Shown one piece after another: positions 8,550 to 17,312 of a stretch of DNA of 64,000 nucleotides (position 1 is its first letter; the number at the start of each line of letters is the position of its first letter). Made by a program: the position numbers and the translations under genes. The stretch lies in assembly GCA_964603595.1 (NCBI GenBank), contig CAZRVN010000004.1, forward strand, positions 62,001 through 126,000, given 5' to 3'. Source of the stretch: JAQVEM01 sp964603595. Its GTDB lineage: Bacteria; Actinomycetota; Humimicrobiia; Humimicrobiales; Humimicrobiaceae. Under the pieces are notes generated by a model. The model saw only the letters and a program-made list of their open reading frames with translations. It did not search any database and was not told the DNA's origin.

Positions 8550-9608
8550 TTATTTTATCCGCTTTGCCAGCGACTCTGTTAGTTTAAAAACCCTTTTTGA
8601 TTCTTCCTCTTTCATTGTGCCCATACCGCAGGCGGGAGTAAAAATAATATTTTTTAATATATCTTCTTTTCTTATACCTTCTTTTCCAAATTTTCCCAGA
8701 ACTGAGAAAAATTTATCATACAGCTCTTCTTCTGATATCCCCTCTTTATATTCTGCAGTTGGAACAAGGCCAAAAGAAAGAAAACTACCCCTTTTTAAAA
8801 ACTTTTTTACTTCCTCCGGATAAAGTGCCAGTTTTCCCCCAAAACTATATGAATCAAAGCTTAAAATATCAATTCCCAGCTCAAGTATAATCCTCCAGTT
8901 CGTATTACCACAGCAATGAAGGCCAATGATAAGGTTATCCTCGCGCTCTCTTATAAAATCAATAAAGCTATTTATAAGAAAAGATACCCTTTCGTCACTA
9001 ACTGCCAGGTATGCCGAGCCCAGTCCCCAGAGTGAAGGTTCATCAAAGAAAAGCACAGGTATTTTACCTATTTTCTTAATCTCCTGCACCTGCCACAGGC
9101 CCTTCATTGCCAAGCCCAGAGTTATGGCCTCTGTAAATTCCTCATCAAAAATCATTGACTGTTTATCTTTTTTAGTCAGTGAGATCAAATATGTAACCGG
9201 CCCTGTTACCTGGACTTTAACAAAGGGGTTATCCTTATCCTTGCATTTCTCAAGCAAGGGATAAAAACCTTTAATGTATTCAGGGCTTATCTTAAAATGA
9301 TCGTAGCAGTTATATGACACGTAATCATAAAATTCAGCTATGCTCTTTTCTCTGTCTTTTGTTTCATCATAAAAAACCTGCTTCTTTTTGTAATCCTCTA
9401 TCACACAGGGCAAATTCTCGGCAAACTGCAGGAACATATTTTCCCTTGGATCCCTTTTTATAAGCTGGGGTACATAAGGAATATCCGGACAATAATTTAA
9501 AATAAGGTCACATGCCTTATTTTCATCAAGAAACGGGAGACTCCCGATTCCGGTTATCCTTAAACTTTTATCCATATCCCTTAACAGCTCAATTGCTTTT
9601 TTTTGCAT
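8550..9608 (-). CDS. Cobalamin-independent methionine synthase/UROD-like protein
   Basis: The 352-residue protein belongs to the TIM-barrel superfamily of MetE C-terminal domains and uroporphyrinogen decarboxylases. The N terminus reads RITGIGSLPF. Central motifs are KVQVTGPVTYL and FFDEPSLWGLG. The zinc-type triad is visible as HCC in IIGLHCCGNTNW (about residue 230) and a Cys in TPACGMGTM (about 328). This matches the core-MetE and corrinoid methyltransferase group that moves methyl groups to thiols. It lacks the N-terminal half of full MetE, so the methyl donor is probably a methylcorrinoid or another protein; that is inference. AAGGAAAGG precedes the ATG. Confidence 0.75.
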   Translation of the reverse strand: MQKKAIELLRDMDKSLRITGIGSLPFLDENKACDLILNYCPDIPYVPQLIKRDPRENMFLQFAENLPCVIEDYKKKQVFYDETKDREKSIAEFYDYVSYNCYDHFKISPEYIKGFYPLLEKCKDKDNPFVKVQVTGPVTYLISLTKKDKQSMIFDEEFTEAITLGLAMKGLWQVQEIKKIGKIPVLFFDEPSLWGLGSAYLAVSDERVSFLINSFIDFIREREDNLIIGLHCCGNTNWRIILELGIDILSFDSYSFGGKLALYPEEVKKFLKRGSFLSFGLVPTAEYKEGISEEELYDKFFSVLGKFGKEGIRKEDILKNIIFTPACGMGTMKEEESKRVFKLTESLAKRIK

Positions 9609-9873
9609 AAACCTTTCCTTCTTTAAAACTTCCCTGTTAATAATAAATTATATTAAACAGCAAAATATTGCCATTTCGCGTGAATGATTATAATCCATTT
9701 ATATCTTTTTTTCTAATAAATGCTTTATATTTTCTTCTAAAGTCGCTTATTTTGCATATTATTTTCCTGTAATGTTTTAAGGTATGCCAAGTATCTATAA
9801 AAAACATTTACTTATCTATCAAATGGATTAAAATATTAGATATGTAATTAAAACAATAAAAGGAGATAGAAAT

Positions 9874-10701
9874 ATGAAAAAATGGCCTGTAACTTTTATT
9901 ATTATCTCTATAATGCTTACAATTACATTAACGCCTCTTTACATGTTGGGCGCAAGTTCCGAAAACCTTGTTTTAAATGAAGATTTTAGCTCGGGCAATT
10001 TAGACAATTGGAGTATATCAGGCAATGTCAGTATAGTCGATGACGCAGGGAATTATGCCGCCAGTGTTGACTCAAGCGTATTACTCTCAACATTAAGCCA
10101 AACAATTACATCAATTCCAACTAATAATTTGTTATTTAATTGCCATGTTAAACCTATAAATTTTGATGACGGGGAAATTGCCCTATTATTAGTATTAATA
10201 TCTTCAGGAAACCCGATTGGAGCTATAGGAGTAGGCTTTTTTCCGGGTGCTTTTACAGTAGATGAGTGGAATTTAATAAGCTCTGAAGGTTACTATCTTC
10301 CTACAGAGTGGTTTAATGCCACAGGGCAGAAAATACCAGCTTTTGATACAGTTATTTTATCAGCGACAACTTCTTTGGGAAATCTGGTTTATTTTGATGA
10401 CTTCTCCTTAGCTCCTATATATCCAGAAGCTGAGCAGGAAGAATGGGTACGCACAATGCCTATGACATGCTGGCAGGTCTGGGTAAATGAGGATGATAAC
10501 TTCCAGTTTATCTTCTGGTATCCATATAAGAATAATAACTGGGTAAGAATATATGACATGGAAGGAAATATGGTTTTTGAGATAGATCTTCCTGTTAACG
10601 ACCCAAATCTAATTGTTGACCTTCCTGACGGCTTTTATACAGTAAAAACATTCCATGATGACTATGAAAATCCCATACAGGAGTTTATTATAGGTAAATA
10701 G
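9874..10701 (+). CDS. Secreted protein with jelly-roll carbohydrate-binding-like domain
   Basis: The 275-residue protein has a clear signal peptide (residues 1-29, ending LGASSEN). Residues 33-185 look like a CBM4/9-type jelly roll: it opens with LVLNEDFSSGNLDNWSI and closes with LVYFDDFSL. A C-terminal beta domain (about 200-275) ends DLPDGFYTVKTFHDD, like the T9SS-type or FlgD-like sorting/Ig domains, though too divergent to name. It probably binds a surface or extracellular polysaccharide. AAAGGAGAT precedes the ATG. It is co-directional with the lipoprotein gene that starts 50 bases downstream. Confidence 0.6.
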   Translation: MKKWPVTFIIISIMLTITLTPLYMLGASSENLVLNEDFSSGNLDNWSISGNVSIVDDAGNYAASVDSSVLLSTLSQTITSIPTNNLLFNCHVKPINFDDGEIALLLVLISSGNPIGAIGVGFFPGAFTVDEWNLISSEGYYLPTEWFNATGQKIPAFDTVILSATTSLGNLVYFDDFSLAPIYPEAEQEEWVRTMPMTCWQVWVNEDDNFQFIFWYPYKNNNWVRIYDMEGNMVFEIDLPVNDPNLIVDLPDGFYTVKTFHDDYENPIQEFIIGK

Positions 10702-10751
10702 TAATATATCCATCATTAAAAAATAGAAATTTTTTAAATATATTTTCCATT

Positions 10752-12179
10752 ATGAAGCACTTTTTAACTTTCCTCTTAATAATTTTCATGCTTTTTTTAA
10801 TACTTACACTTGGCTCCTGCGGAAAATCAGAACTTGAATATTTTCCGGATACCGGAGCAGCACAGGTTGAAACTTCCGGTGGCAGCCAGGAAGAGCCGGG
10901 CAATATAGAAAATGATGTAATGTTTTTTAATAGCAAAGTAAACTTCGCTTTTATCTATCCGCAGGAACATCTGATTATATCTTCATGCCCCTGCATCACA
11001 GAAGATTATAACAGTAACCTTTTTTTAAACGTCAGCATAAATTTTATAGATAATCTTACAGGTTCAGAGAAAGAAGAGGTAGTAAATGAAAAGGAAGCCC
11101 TTGAATCAGGGAACGCCGGCTCCTACCCGGATTACTCTTTCGAACCTTCGAGAAAATTAACCCGAGTAAGTGATACTTTCGTAAAAGAGTTTCTAACACT
11201 TTCAGGATACGATGATACTTTATGTGGTATAACCTTTGACCGTGAAGCACGCTTTTATAATAACGGCTACCAGGTAAGGATAATACTTTCAGCCGGCAAA
11301 GATAAAATAGTAGAAAGCATGGACCAGTACTTTATAAATGACGGAACAGACTGCCCCGGTCAAAAGGCCTGGGACCCCAACAAACAGGATGAGTTTTATG
11401 AAAAACTTACAACTGGCCCACTATCAGGCCCTGCACTGGAATGGTATGATACATTTGAAGACATCATGTATCTACTCCAGATAAATGATTTCAAAGGAGC
11501 AACAGGCGGATACAGTAGACTGATAGACAGAAGATTTTTTGAAGAAAGCACCGATAAAAATTATTTAATTAGTGTTTCCTATCCGCAGTTTCAGTCTGCT
11601 GTGGCTGGCGGGCTGGATGAAAGCATAAATAAAATAATATACGAGCAAAAAGTTCTTTCTATAATCAGCGATTTCAAAGAAGAAATTTCTTCATATGAAG
11701 ATGAAGGTGCCTGCCCTAACTATCTTTTAACCATGGATTATACTATATATATGTATGATGAAAATGGAATCTCTGTATGTTTTGATATATACCCCTACCT
11801 TGGAGGAGCTCACGGCTTGCTTTATTTTGAAACCATTAATTTTGATCTTGAAAAAATGAATCAGGTAGAAATAGGAGAATTGTTTGTAAGCAATTATAAT
11901 TATTACAGTTCAATATCCGGATACTGCCGGGAAAGTCTTACCAGGCAGATTAATGACATGGGTTTTGAGCCGGACATACAACTGCTAGAAAACGGCACTG
12001 ACCAGGATTGCGCCGATAATTTTAGAAACTTTCTTGTGGCCCCTTATGGTCTAATAATTAAATTTCCAGCTTACCAGGTAGCCCCATATGCAGCTGGTAG
12101 TTTTTCAGTTAATATACCCTACGAAGAGTTTAAAGGTAATTTAAATCCTGAAAGTATAATTAGAGATTATAATAATTAA
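10752..12179 (+). CDS. Lipoprotein with DUF3298 (RsiV-type) domain
   Basis: The 475-residue protein has a lipoprotein signal (LTLGSC, Cys 24). The middle region is unassigned and cysteine-containing. The C-terminal 200 residues match the DUF4163/DUF3298 pair found in the anti-sigma factor RsiV and the deacetylase PdaC: YTIYMYDENGISVCFDIYPY, then GGAHGLLYFETINFDLEKM, and the closing IKFPAYQVAPYAAGSFSVNIPY. In RsiV this fold binds lysozyme; here there is no transmembrane anti-sigma part and no sigma gene nearby, so that role is not implied. The ribosome binding site is weak. Confidence 0.75.
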   Translation: MKHFLTFLLIIFMLFLILTLGSCGKSELEYFPDTGAAQVETSGGSQEEPGNIENDVMFFNSKVNFAFIYPQEHLIISSCPCITEDYNSNLFLNVSINFIDNLTGSEKEEVVNEKEALESGNAGSYPDYSFEPSRKLTRVSDTFVKEFLTLSGYDDTLCGITFDREARFYNNGYQVRIILSAGKDKIVESMDQYFINDGTDCPGQKAWDPNKQDEFYEKLTTGPLSGPALEWYDTFEDIMYLLQINDFKGATGGYSRLIDRRFFEESTDKNYLISVSYPQFQSAVAGGLDESINKIIYEQKVLSIISDFKEEISSYEDEGACPNYLLTMDYTIYMYDENGISVCFDIYPYLGGAHGLLYFETINFDLEKMNQVEIGELFVSNYNYYSSISGYCRESLTRQINDMGFEPDIQLLENGTDQDCADNFRNFLVAPYGLIIKFPAYQVAPYAAGSFSVNIPYEEFKGNLNPESIIRDYNN

Positions 12180-12510
12180 AATACACTTCTTTAAATTCTT
12201 TTAACTTAAACCAGATTTTTTACCTATAAAAATTTTACTTTTACCTTTTTAAAATTTTATTATTTAACTTATTTTTTTATCTTTTTTTAATCAATCAAAT
12301 CTTAAAGAACGCCGCATTACACTTTTACCTGATAACCCGGCTCCTGACTGACCAGCTATACTCATTCTTAGCCAGAATTTAGTTAAAGAATAATCATTTA
12401 TCGCCTGAATTTTTGAAAAATAAATTTTTACTTGAAAAAAAATTTTCCATGAGCTATTATTTAATATAATTTATATATAAATTCAATTTATTAGTTAATT
12501 GACTTAATTA
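12180..12510. other. AT-rich intergenic stretch before the ROK gene
   Basis: No gene or RNA structure is visible. Just before the ROK gene lies an imperfect AT palindrome (TTAATTGACTTAATTAA, about 12493-12509), a possible autoregulatory operator. A TATAAT-like box occurs in the run TTTAATATAATTTATA near 12460-12475. Confidence 0.3.
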
Positions 12511-13743
12511 ATGATTTCAAATAAAAAGCTTAAAGAAGGCACCAACTTAAGAGATATGCAATCAATGAACAGGTCTCTTGTCATTAGATTGCTACGTAAC
12601 AAACAAAACTGCTCACGTGCTAAACTCGCAAAAGAAACCGGCCTCAGGCAGGCCACAATTACAAATATCATAAATGATTTCATAAACTGGGGTCTTGTAG
12701 TAGAAACAGGAATAATCAATGGAGAAAAAGGAAGACGTTCTATCGGAATATCCCTTAATAACAAAAAATTCAGGTCAATAGGCGTAAGGTTATCAAGGAA
12801 TTACTTCTCTATTGGCTTGTTTGACCTATTAGGCACAGGATACAGCATAAAAGAAGAATATATTGACGCTTCAGCTGGTCCGGATGCTGCCCTAAAAAAG
12901 ATGAAGAAGACAATCAATGAATATATAAGAAAAAATCTGGATAAAGTCAGGATACTGGGCATCGGTATCTCTATTCCCGGACCATATATTAAAAGCAAAG
13001 GCAGGATAGCTTTAATGACCGAATTCCCCGGCTGGGATAAGATTCTAATAGAGGGTGAATTAAAATTAACTTCTAAAATCCCAATATATTTTGAACATGA
13101 CGCTAATACCGGAGCACTGGCAGAATGGTGGTATGGATATTCCAGAAGAGCTAAAGGCACGCTTGTCTATATCCTTGCCGGTGAAGGAATTGGAGCTGGC
13201 ATTGTAATAGATGGCAATCTTTACAGAGGCAGTCTCGGTATCGCCGGTGAAATTGGCCATACAAGTATTAATTTTAACGGCCCCGTTTGCAAGTGTGGCA
13301 ATAGAGGGTGCCTTGAACATTATTGTTCAACAATATCCCTTGTAAATGAAGCAAAAAAGGAATTACCCGATTATCCAAAAAGTGTTTTAAATAAAGATTT
13401 ATCCAAAAGTTCAATATTTTCAGCACTAAAAGAAGGCGATGAACTTGCAGAGAAGCTGGTTAATAATGCCACAAGATACTTAGGGTTCGGGGTTGTAAAT
13501 GTTATAAACACATATAATCCGGATACAATCGTTATTGGAGACGAGTTAACCCAGGCGGGGGCAAAGGTACTGGAGATTGTTAGAAACTCGGTAAGAATGC
13601 ACACATTACCTGATATATACAAGAGTTTACATATAAAACTAAGTTCATTAAAGAATGACCCTGTCCTCCTGGGAGCAAGTTTCTTAGCACTAGAGAATGT
13701 TTTAAAAAATCCTTCATTATTTAAAGAATTAAATAATTTATAA
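12511..13743 (+). CDS. ROK family transcriptional regulator (sugar-responsive repressor)
   Basis: The 410-residue protein has a winged HTH at residues 28-70 (CSRAKLAKETGLRQATITNI) and a ROK sugar-kinase-like domain from about 85. Visible motifs include the ATP-site-like GIGISIPGPY, the DGNLYRGSLGIAGEIGH sugar-site segment with catalytic-type EIGH, and the zinc knuckle CKCGNRGCLEHYC. This is the NagC/XylR group, in which a sugar or sugar phosphate releases the protein from DNA. It sits directly upstream of, and in the same direction as, a sugar ABC operon with a PfkB kinase, so that operon is the likely target. ATG 12511 follows an AT-rich palindrome. Confidence 0.88.
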   Translation: MISNKKLKEGTNLRDMQSMNRSLVIRLLRNKQNCSRAKLAKETGLRQATITNIINDFINWGLVVETGIINGEKGRRSIGISLNNKKFRSIGVRLSRNYFSIGLFDLLGTGYSIKEEYIDASAGPDAALKKMKKTINEYIRKNLDKVRILGIGISIPGPYIKSKGRIALMTEFPGWDKILIEGELKLTSKIPIYFEHDANTGALAEWWYGYSRRAKGTLVYILAGEGIGAGIVIDGNLYRGSLGIAGEIGHTSINFNGPVCKCGNRGCLEHYCSTISLVNEAKKELPDYPKSVLNKDLSKSSIFSALKEGDELAEKLVNNATRYLGFGVVNVINTYNPDTIVIGDELTQAGAKVLEIVRNSVRMHTLPDIYKSLHIKLSSLKNDPVLLGASFLALENVLKNPSLFKELNNL

Positions 13744-13785
13744 AATTAGAAATAACTGGAATTGAATAATAAAAAAAATTTTAAA

Positions 13786-13823
13786 AAAGGATTAATAAAA
13801 AACTATTATTATATTAATCCTTT
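13786..13823 (+). repeat. Inverted repeat after the ROK gene
   Basis: AAAGGATTAATA (13786-13797) and TATTAATCCTTT (13812-13823) form a perfect 12-bp stem with a 14-base loop. There is no proper T run on the plus strand, so it could be a weak terminator of the ROK gene, an mRNA-stabilising hairpin, or an operator for the downstream operon. Confidence 0.55.
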
Positions 13824-13838
13824 AAGGGAGGGATGGAT

Positions 13839-13985
13839 ATGAAACAAAAAATGGTTTGCTAAAAAATAAATTCCCTTGTCGATGAATCTATTCCAAGCAA
13901 ACCACCAAAATTTTATTGGTTATCAAGAAAAAAGTAAAGCAATTCTCTTAAAAAGGAGGTGATTAGGTACACGAAATTTTTCGTC
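13839..13985 (+). promoter_or_regulatory. Structured leader with tiny ORF and isolated Shine-Dalgarno upstream of the sugar-binding protein gene
   Basis: GGGAGGG is followed six bases later by an ATG (13839) that opens a seven-codon peptide, MKQKMVC, ending at TAA 13862. The end of this ORF forms one arm (TGGTTTGCT, 13852-13860) of a hairpin whose other arm is AGCAAACCA (13896-13904). Further on, AAAGGAGGTGAT (13952-13963) is a full 12-base complement to the usual 3' end of 16S rRNA, but no start codon follows at normal distance; a small hairpin (ACGAAA/TTTCGT, 13971-13984) comes instead. This looks like an attenuation or translation-coupled leader. No known riboswitch class is recognised. 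Confidence 0.4.
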
Positions 13986-14028
13986 TACTAACAATGCTAA
14001 GGTTTATAAAAGAAAGGAAAATAAAAAA

Positions 14029-15222
14029 ATGAAGAAGATATTTACATCTATATTTATTCTTATAATCTCTGTTTCAGTTATTATATCCTTTTCACTACTC
14101 GGTTGCACCGGTGAAACTACTGAAACAACTGAAACAGAAACTCAAGAAGAAACAACTACAGAAGAAGCAATTATAGAAGAAGCAGCTGCGGAAGGACCTA
14201 TTTTTCTTGGATTGGCCGCACATGGAATCCGTAATGCCTGGGAAGACCTTTATGTTAAAGGCTTTCAATGGTATTGCGATGAATTGGGAATTGCATACAC
14301 AGTTACTGAATCAGGTTACGACGCTGCAATGCAGATAACCCAGGCAAAAAGGATAATTGATATGGGTGTTGACGGTCTGATTATCTCACCTTGGGACATG
14401 GAAGCATTAAGCGAAGTTATGGATTATGCAGAAGAAAAAGGTGTTCCAGTCATCTGTACAAACACTGCGGTTAACAGTAGCTACCCCTTGATGTTCGTAG
14501 GATATGGCGCTAGAAGAGGTGGAGTACAATTAGCTGAAGCGATTGTTGAATATCTGGGAGATGATGAAGGAACAGTTCTCGAATTATCTTCAGGACCGGG
14601 TACCTCCGAGGATACCATTAGAGGCGGCGGCTTCCACGAAGTTATTGATCAATATGCTGATATTACTGTAATCACTCAAGTTGCCGAATCTGACCAGGAA
14701 AAAGCTAAGACTCTTACATTACAGGTATTACAGAGTGGAGAAACTATTGACGCTGTATTTGCACAGAACGGTTCAATGGCACTTGGTGCTAATTCAGCAC
14801 TTCAGGAATTTGAAGGAACAGATCCAAAAGATGTATTTATAGCAACAGTGGATGCTTTCCCTGCAATCACTACCGAGATTAGTGCGGGAAATATTGATAT
14901 TGCCGTAGACCAAACCCCTGCATTTTACAACCCGATTGCCGTACATTATATGCTCGAGTACTTAGAAAAAGGCGAATCCGCACTTCCCGCAGTAGGAGAT
15001 ACTATTACTACCGATGACCTTACAATCGGCTCGGGAAATCTATATTTTGGTGTTGATCCATGGGCAGAACAGATGTGGGCTCCAGCTGAAATAAAAAGTA
15101 TGACTGAATACGGTGGTATTACTGAAGACCATCTATGGTTTGCTACAAATGCTGTCACTGTAACTGCAGATAATGCTGATAGTGGACTGCTATGGGGTAA
15201 TTTCCCATTTAAAGGTTGGTAA
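14029..15222 (+). CDS. Sugar ABC transporter substrate-binding lipoprotein
   Basis: The 397-residue protein has a lipoprotein signal (SLLGC, Cys 26) and a Glu/Thr-rich linker (28-55). The rest is a periplasmic-binding-protein type 1 domain of the RbsB/FrcB group: GLAAHGIRNAWEDLYVKGFQ, the QAKRIIDMGVDGLIISPWD segment, and the DAVFAQNGSMALGANSAL motif in the second lobe. It captures a monosaccharide outside the membrane and hands it to the permease encoded next. AAAGGA precedes the ATG. A strong hairpin after the stop should raise its expression over the permease and ATPase. The PfkB kinase downstream suggests fructose or a related ketose as substrate; that is inference. Confidence 0.88.
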   Translation: MKKIFTSIFILIISVSVIISFSLLGCTGETTETTETETQEETTTEEAIIEEAAAEGPIFLGLAAHGIRNAWEDLYVKGFQWYCDELGIAYTVTESGYDAAMQITQAKRIIDMGVDGLIISPWDMEALSEVMDYAEEKGVPVICTNTAVNSSYPLMFVGYGARRGGVQLAEAIVEYLGDDEGTVLELSSGPGTSEDTIRGGGFHEVIDQYADITVITQVAESDQEKAKTLTLQVLQSGETIDAVFAQNGSMALGANSALQEFEGTDPKDVFIATVDAFPAITTEISAGNIDIAVDQTPAFYNPIAVHYMLEYLEKGESALPAVGDTITTDDLTIGSGNLYFGVDPWAEQMWAPAEIKSMTEYGGITEDHLWFATNAVTVTADNADSGLLWGNFPFKGW

Positions 15223-15290
15223 GTCGATTACTTTTTAAAGTAAGCTTAATGAAAGCCAATTCAAGTAAATGATTTGGCATCCTTAACAGA

Positions 15291-15330
15291 AAACCATTGA
15301 GCTTCTTAAAAAAGCTCAATGGTTTTATTT
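15291..15330 (+). terminator. Intrinsic terminator/attenuator between binding protein and permease
   Basis: A perfect 14-bp stem (AAACCATTGAGCTT, 15291-15304, with AAGCTCAATGGTTT, 15312-15325) has a 7-base loop and runs into a T-rich tail. Partial termination here would give a high ratio of binding protein to membrane components, a common design in sugar ABC operons. It also rules out an in-frame TTG at 15297 as the permease start. Confidence 0.8.
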
Positions 15331-15362
15331 CTAATATGATTAGAAAAAGTACTGGAGTAAAA

Positions 15363-16340
15363 ATGGCTATAGATAAAGATAAAATAAAATTAGGTTTAAT
15401 TGACAATATTGTATGGATAATCTGCATTATTCTTTATATTGCTTTTATATTTTTAAGACCCCAGGGATTTTTATCATTGCAGAACGTAGAAACAATTCTC
15501 CGCGTTGGTTCGATGGTAGGTTTCCTGGTACTTGCCGAGGCTCTAGTTCTCCTGACCGGCAATATGGACTTATCATTAGCACAAAATACCGGTTTGTCTG
15601 CTATGATAGGGGGCTATGTTATAAGAGTTATGTTTCCTGATTTATCTGGCTGGATAGGAATTATTATAGTCGTGGCTGTAGGCGGATTACTGGGTGCAAT
15701 CAATGGTTTTTTAGTAGGTAAACTGAAATATAATGCCTTTCTGGCAACACTGTCTACTTATCTTATTTTTGATTGGGCTACCTTTTGGATAAGAAGAGGC
15801 ACAATAGTCAAATTACCAAGTATTTTCGTTGCAGCAGGAGACTATAAGATTGGTGGGGTTCATATTGCTATCATAATATTCTTAGGCGTTGCTTTTCTTC
15901 TGCACCTCTTTTTAACCAGGACGGAATTCGGCCTTAATGTTTATGCCATAGGCGGCAATCCCAAAACGACAGAAATGATGGGCATTAGAGTGGATAATGT
16001 GATTTTAGGTGTTTTTACCTTAGCAGGAATGCTAGCCGGGTTGTCAGCATTAATATATATCGGTTATATAGGCAGTGTAACCTCGCTTATAGCTCAGGGT
16101 AGAATATTTGACGCCTTTGCCGGTGCCATTATCGGTGGTATAAGTTTACGTGGAGGCAGAGGGACGATTTTAGGCGCTCTTGGTGGTATCGTCATGCTGG
16201 GAATAATAGATGCAGGACTTACAATGCTTTTAATTACACCAGAAGCCAGAGGCGTTTTAAATGGATTCGTACTGCTTATAGCAATTGCTATTAATATGTA
16301 TATTACCAAAGTAAGAGACAGGATTCTGGAACCTCGTTAA
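15363..16340 (+). CDS. Sugar ABC transporter permease (RbsC/FrcC type)
   Basis: This integral membrane protein of about 325 residues has 8-10 hydrophobic helices. It carries the family signature AIGGNPKTTEMMGIRVDNV (EAA-like coupling loop) and the GAIIGGISLRGGRGTILGALGG region typical of branched monosaccharide permeases. It forms the transmembrane channel with the ATPase encoded downstream. ATG 15363 is chosen because GGAG lies five bases upstream. Earlier in-frame starts (ATG 15336, TTG 15297) lack a site or fall in the terminator hairpin. Confidence 0.88.
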   Translation: MAIDKDKIKLGLIDNIVWIICIILYIAFIFLRPQGFLSLQNVETILRVGSMVGFLVLAEALVLLTGNMDLSLAQNTGLSAMIGGYVIRVMFPDLSGWIGIIIVVAVGGLLGAINGFLVGKLKYNAFLATLSTYLIFDWATFWIRRGTIVKLPSIFVAAGDYKIGGVHIAIIIFLGVAFLLHLFLTRTEFGLNVYAIGGNPKTTEMMGIRVDNVILGVFTLAGMLAGLSALIYIGYIGSVTSLIAQGRIFDAFAGAIIGGISLRGGRGTILGALGGIVMLGIIDAGLTMLLITPEARGVLNGFVLLIAIAINMYITKVRDRILEPR

Positions 16341-16398
16341 CCGGTCTTTTTTTTGGATATATTATAAATATACGGATAATGAAAGAAGTGAGGGAGAG

Positions 16399-17148
16399 AT
16401 GAGTTCTTTAAACAAAGATATACCAATATTGCGTGTGGAAAATCTTCACAAATGGTTTGGTAAAGTTCACGCGCTAAATGACTTTACCTTTGATATATAT
16501 CCCGGTGAAGCTGTTAGTTTAATTGGCGACAATGGAGCCGGCAAGTCGACTTTTGTTAAAATAATTTCCGGTGTATTTCCTCAGACAAAAGGAAAGATTT
16601 TCTGGAAAAATGAGGAGCTAAAAAATAACTCAATTGAAATGGCCAGAAAAGTTGGAATTGAAACAGTATATCAGGAACAAACCCTTGTATCGGCATTAAG
16701 TATAACTAAAAATATATTTCTGGGTAGGGTAATTACAAAAGATAAATTCTTAAGAGTTCTTAACTTAAAAGAAATGGAAAATAAGTCAAAAGAAGTACTT
16801 GGCGAGCTGGGGTTGAATGTATCTTCAGATCAGGAAGTAAGATTCTGCTCTGGAGGAGAAAGGCAGGGTGTGGCAGTAGCACGAGCTTTTCTTTTTAAAG
16901 CAAAGCTGGTTATTTTAGATGAACCAACCCGTGCTATTTCGCCAACAGGGGTTAAGAAGGTAATGGACTTTATCAAGGGAATGAAAGATGAAGGTATCGC
17001 CGTTATTTTAATTTCCCATGTATTTTCCCAGGTATTTCAAATAACTGACCGTTTTGTTATTCTTTCAAGAGGCGAGAAGATACTTGAGAAAAAACAGAAA
17101 GATACCTCGGTTGATGAACTGACAGATGTATTGCTTGAAAGACATTAG
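16399..17148 (+). CDS. Sugar ABC transporter ATP-binding protein, single domain
   Basis: The 249-residue ATPase has Walker A GDNGAGKST (about residue 42), Q-loop TVYQEQTL, signature CSGGERQGVAVARA, Walker B LVILDEPT and H-loop ISHV. Its sequence type is that of CUT2 (RbsA-like) ATPases, but it has one ABC domain instead of two fused ones. The same single-domain form occurs in FrcA of the fructose transporter FrcBCA. It energises uptake with the permease just upstream. GGGAG precedes the ATG by three bases. Confidence 0.9.
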   Translation: MSSLNKDIPILRVENLHKWFGKVHALNDFTFDIYPGEAVSLIGDNGAGKSTFVKIISGVFPQTKGKIFWKNEELKNNSIEMARKVGIETVYQEQTLVSALSITKNIFLGRVITKDKFLRVLNLKEMENKSKEVLGELGLNVSSDQEVRFCSGGERQGVAVARAFLFKAKLVILDEPTRAISPTGVKKVMDFIKGMKDEGIAVILISHVFSQVFQITDRFVILSRGEKILEKKQKDTSVDELTDVLLERH

Positions 17149-17312
17149 CTGGTAATTATTTATAATCTCTTTTATGGTGCTAAAAAAGATACAAATTTAT
17201 TATCTGCCGAGAAATTTTATGTTTTTTGAGGCACATAACAGAGACAGATTTTTTATCACAAATAGGATAATATTTTTAAAGTTGCGATTTTTTAAACTTT
17301 TTTTTAAATGCT

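Noticed and set aside
15297..15362. TTG 15297 as start of the permease gene (13 extra residues before ATG 15336)
   Set aside because: The codons lie inside a perfect terminator hairpin, and ATG 15363 has GGAG at proper distance.
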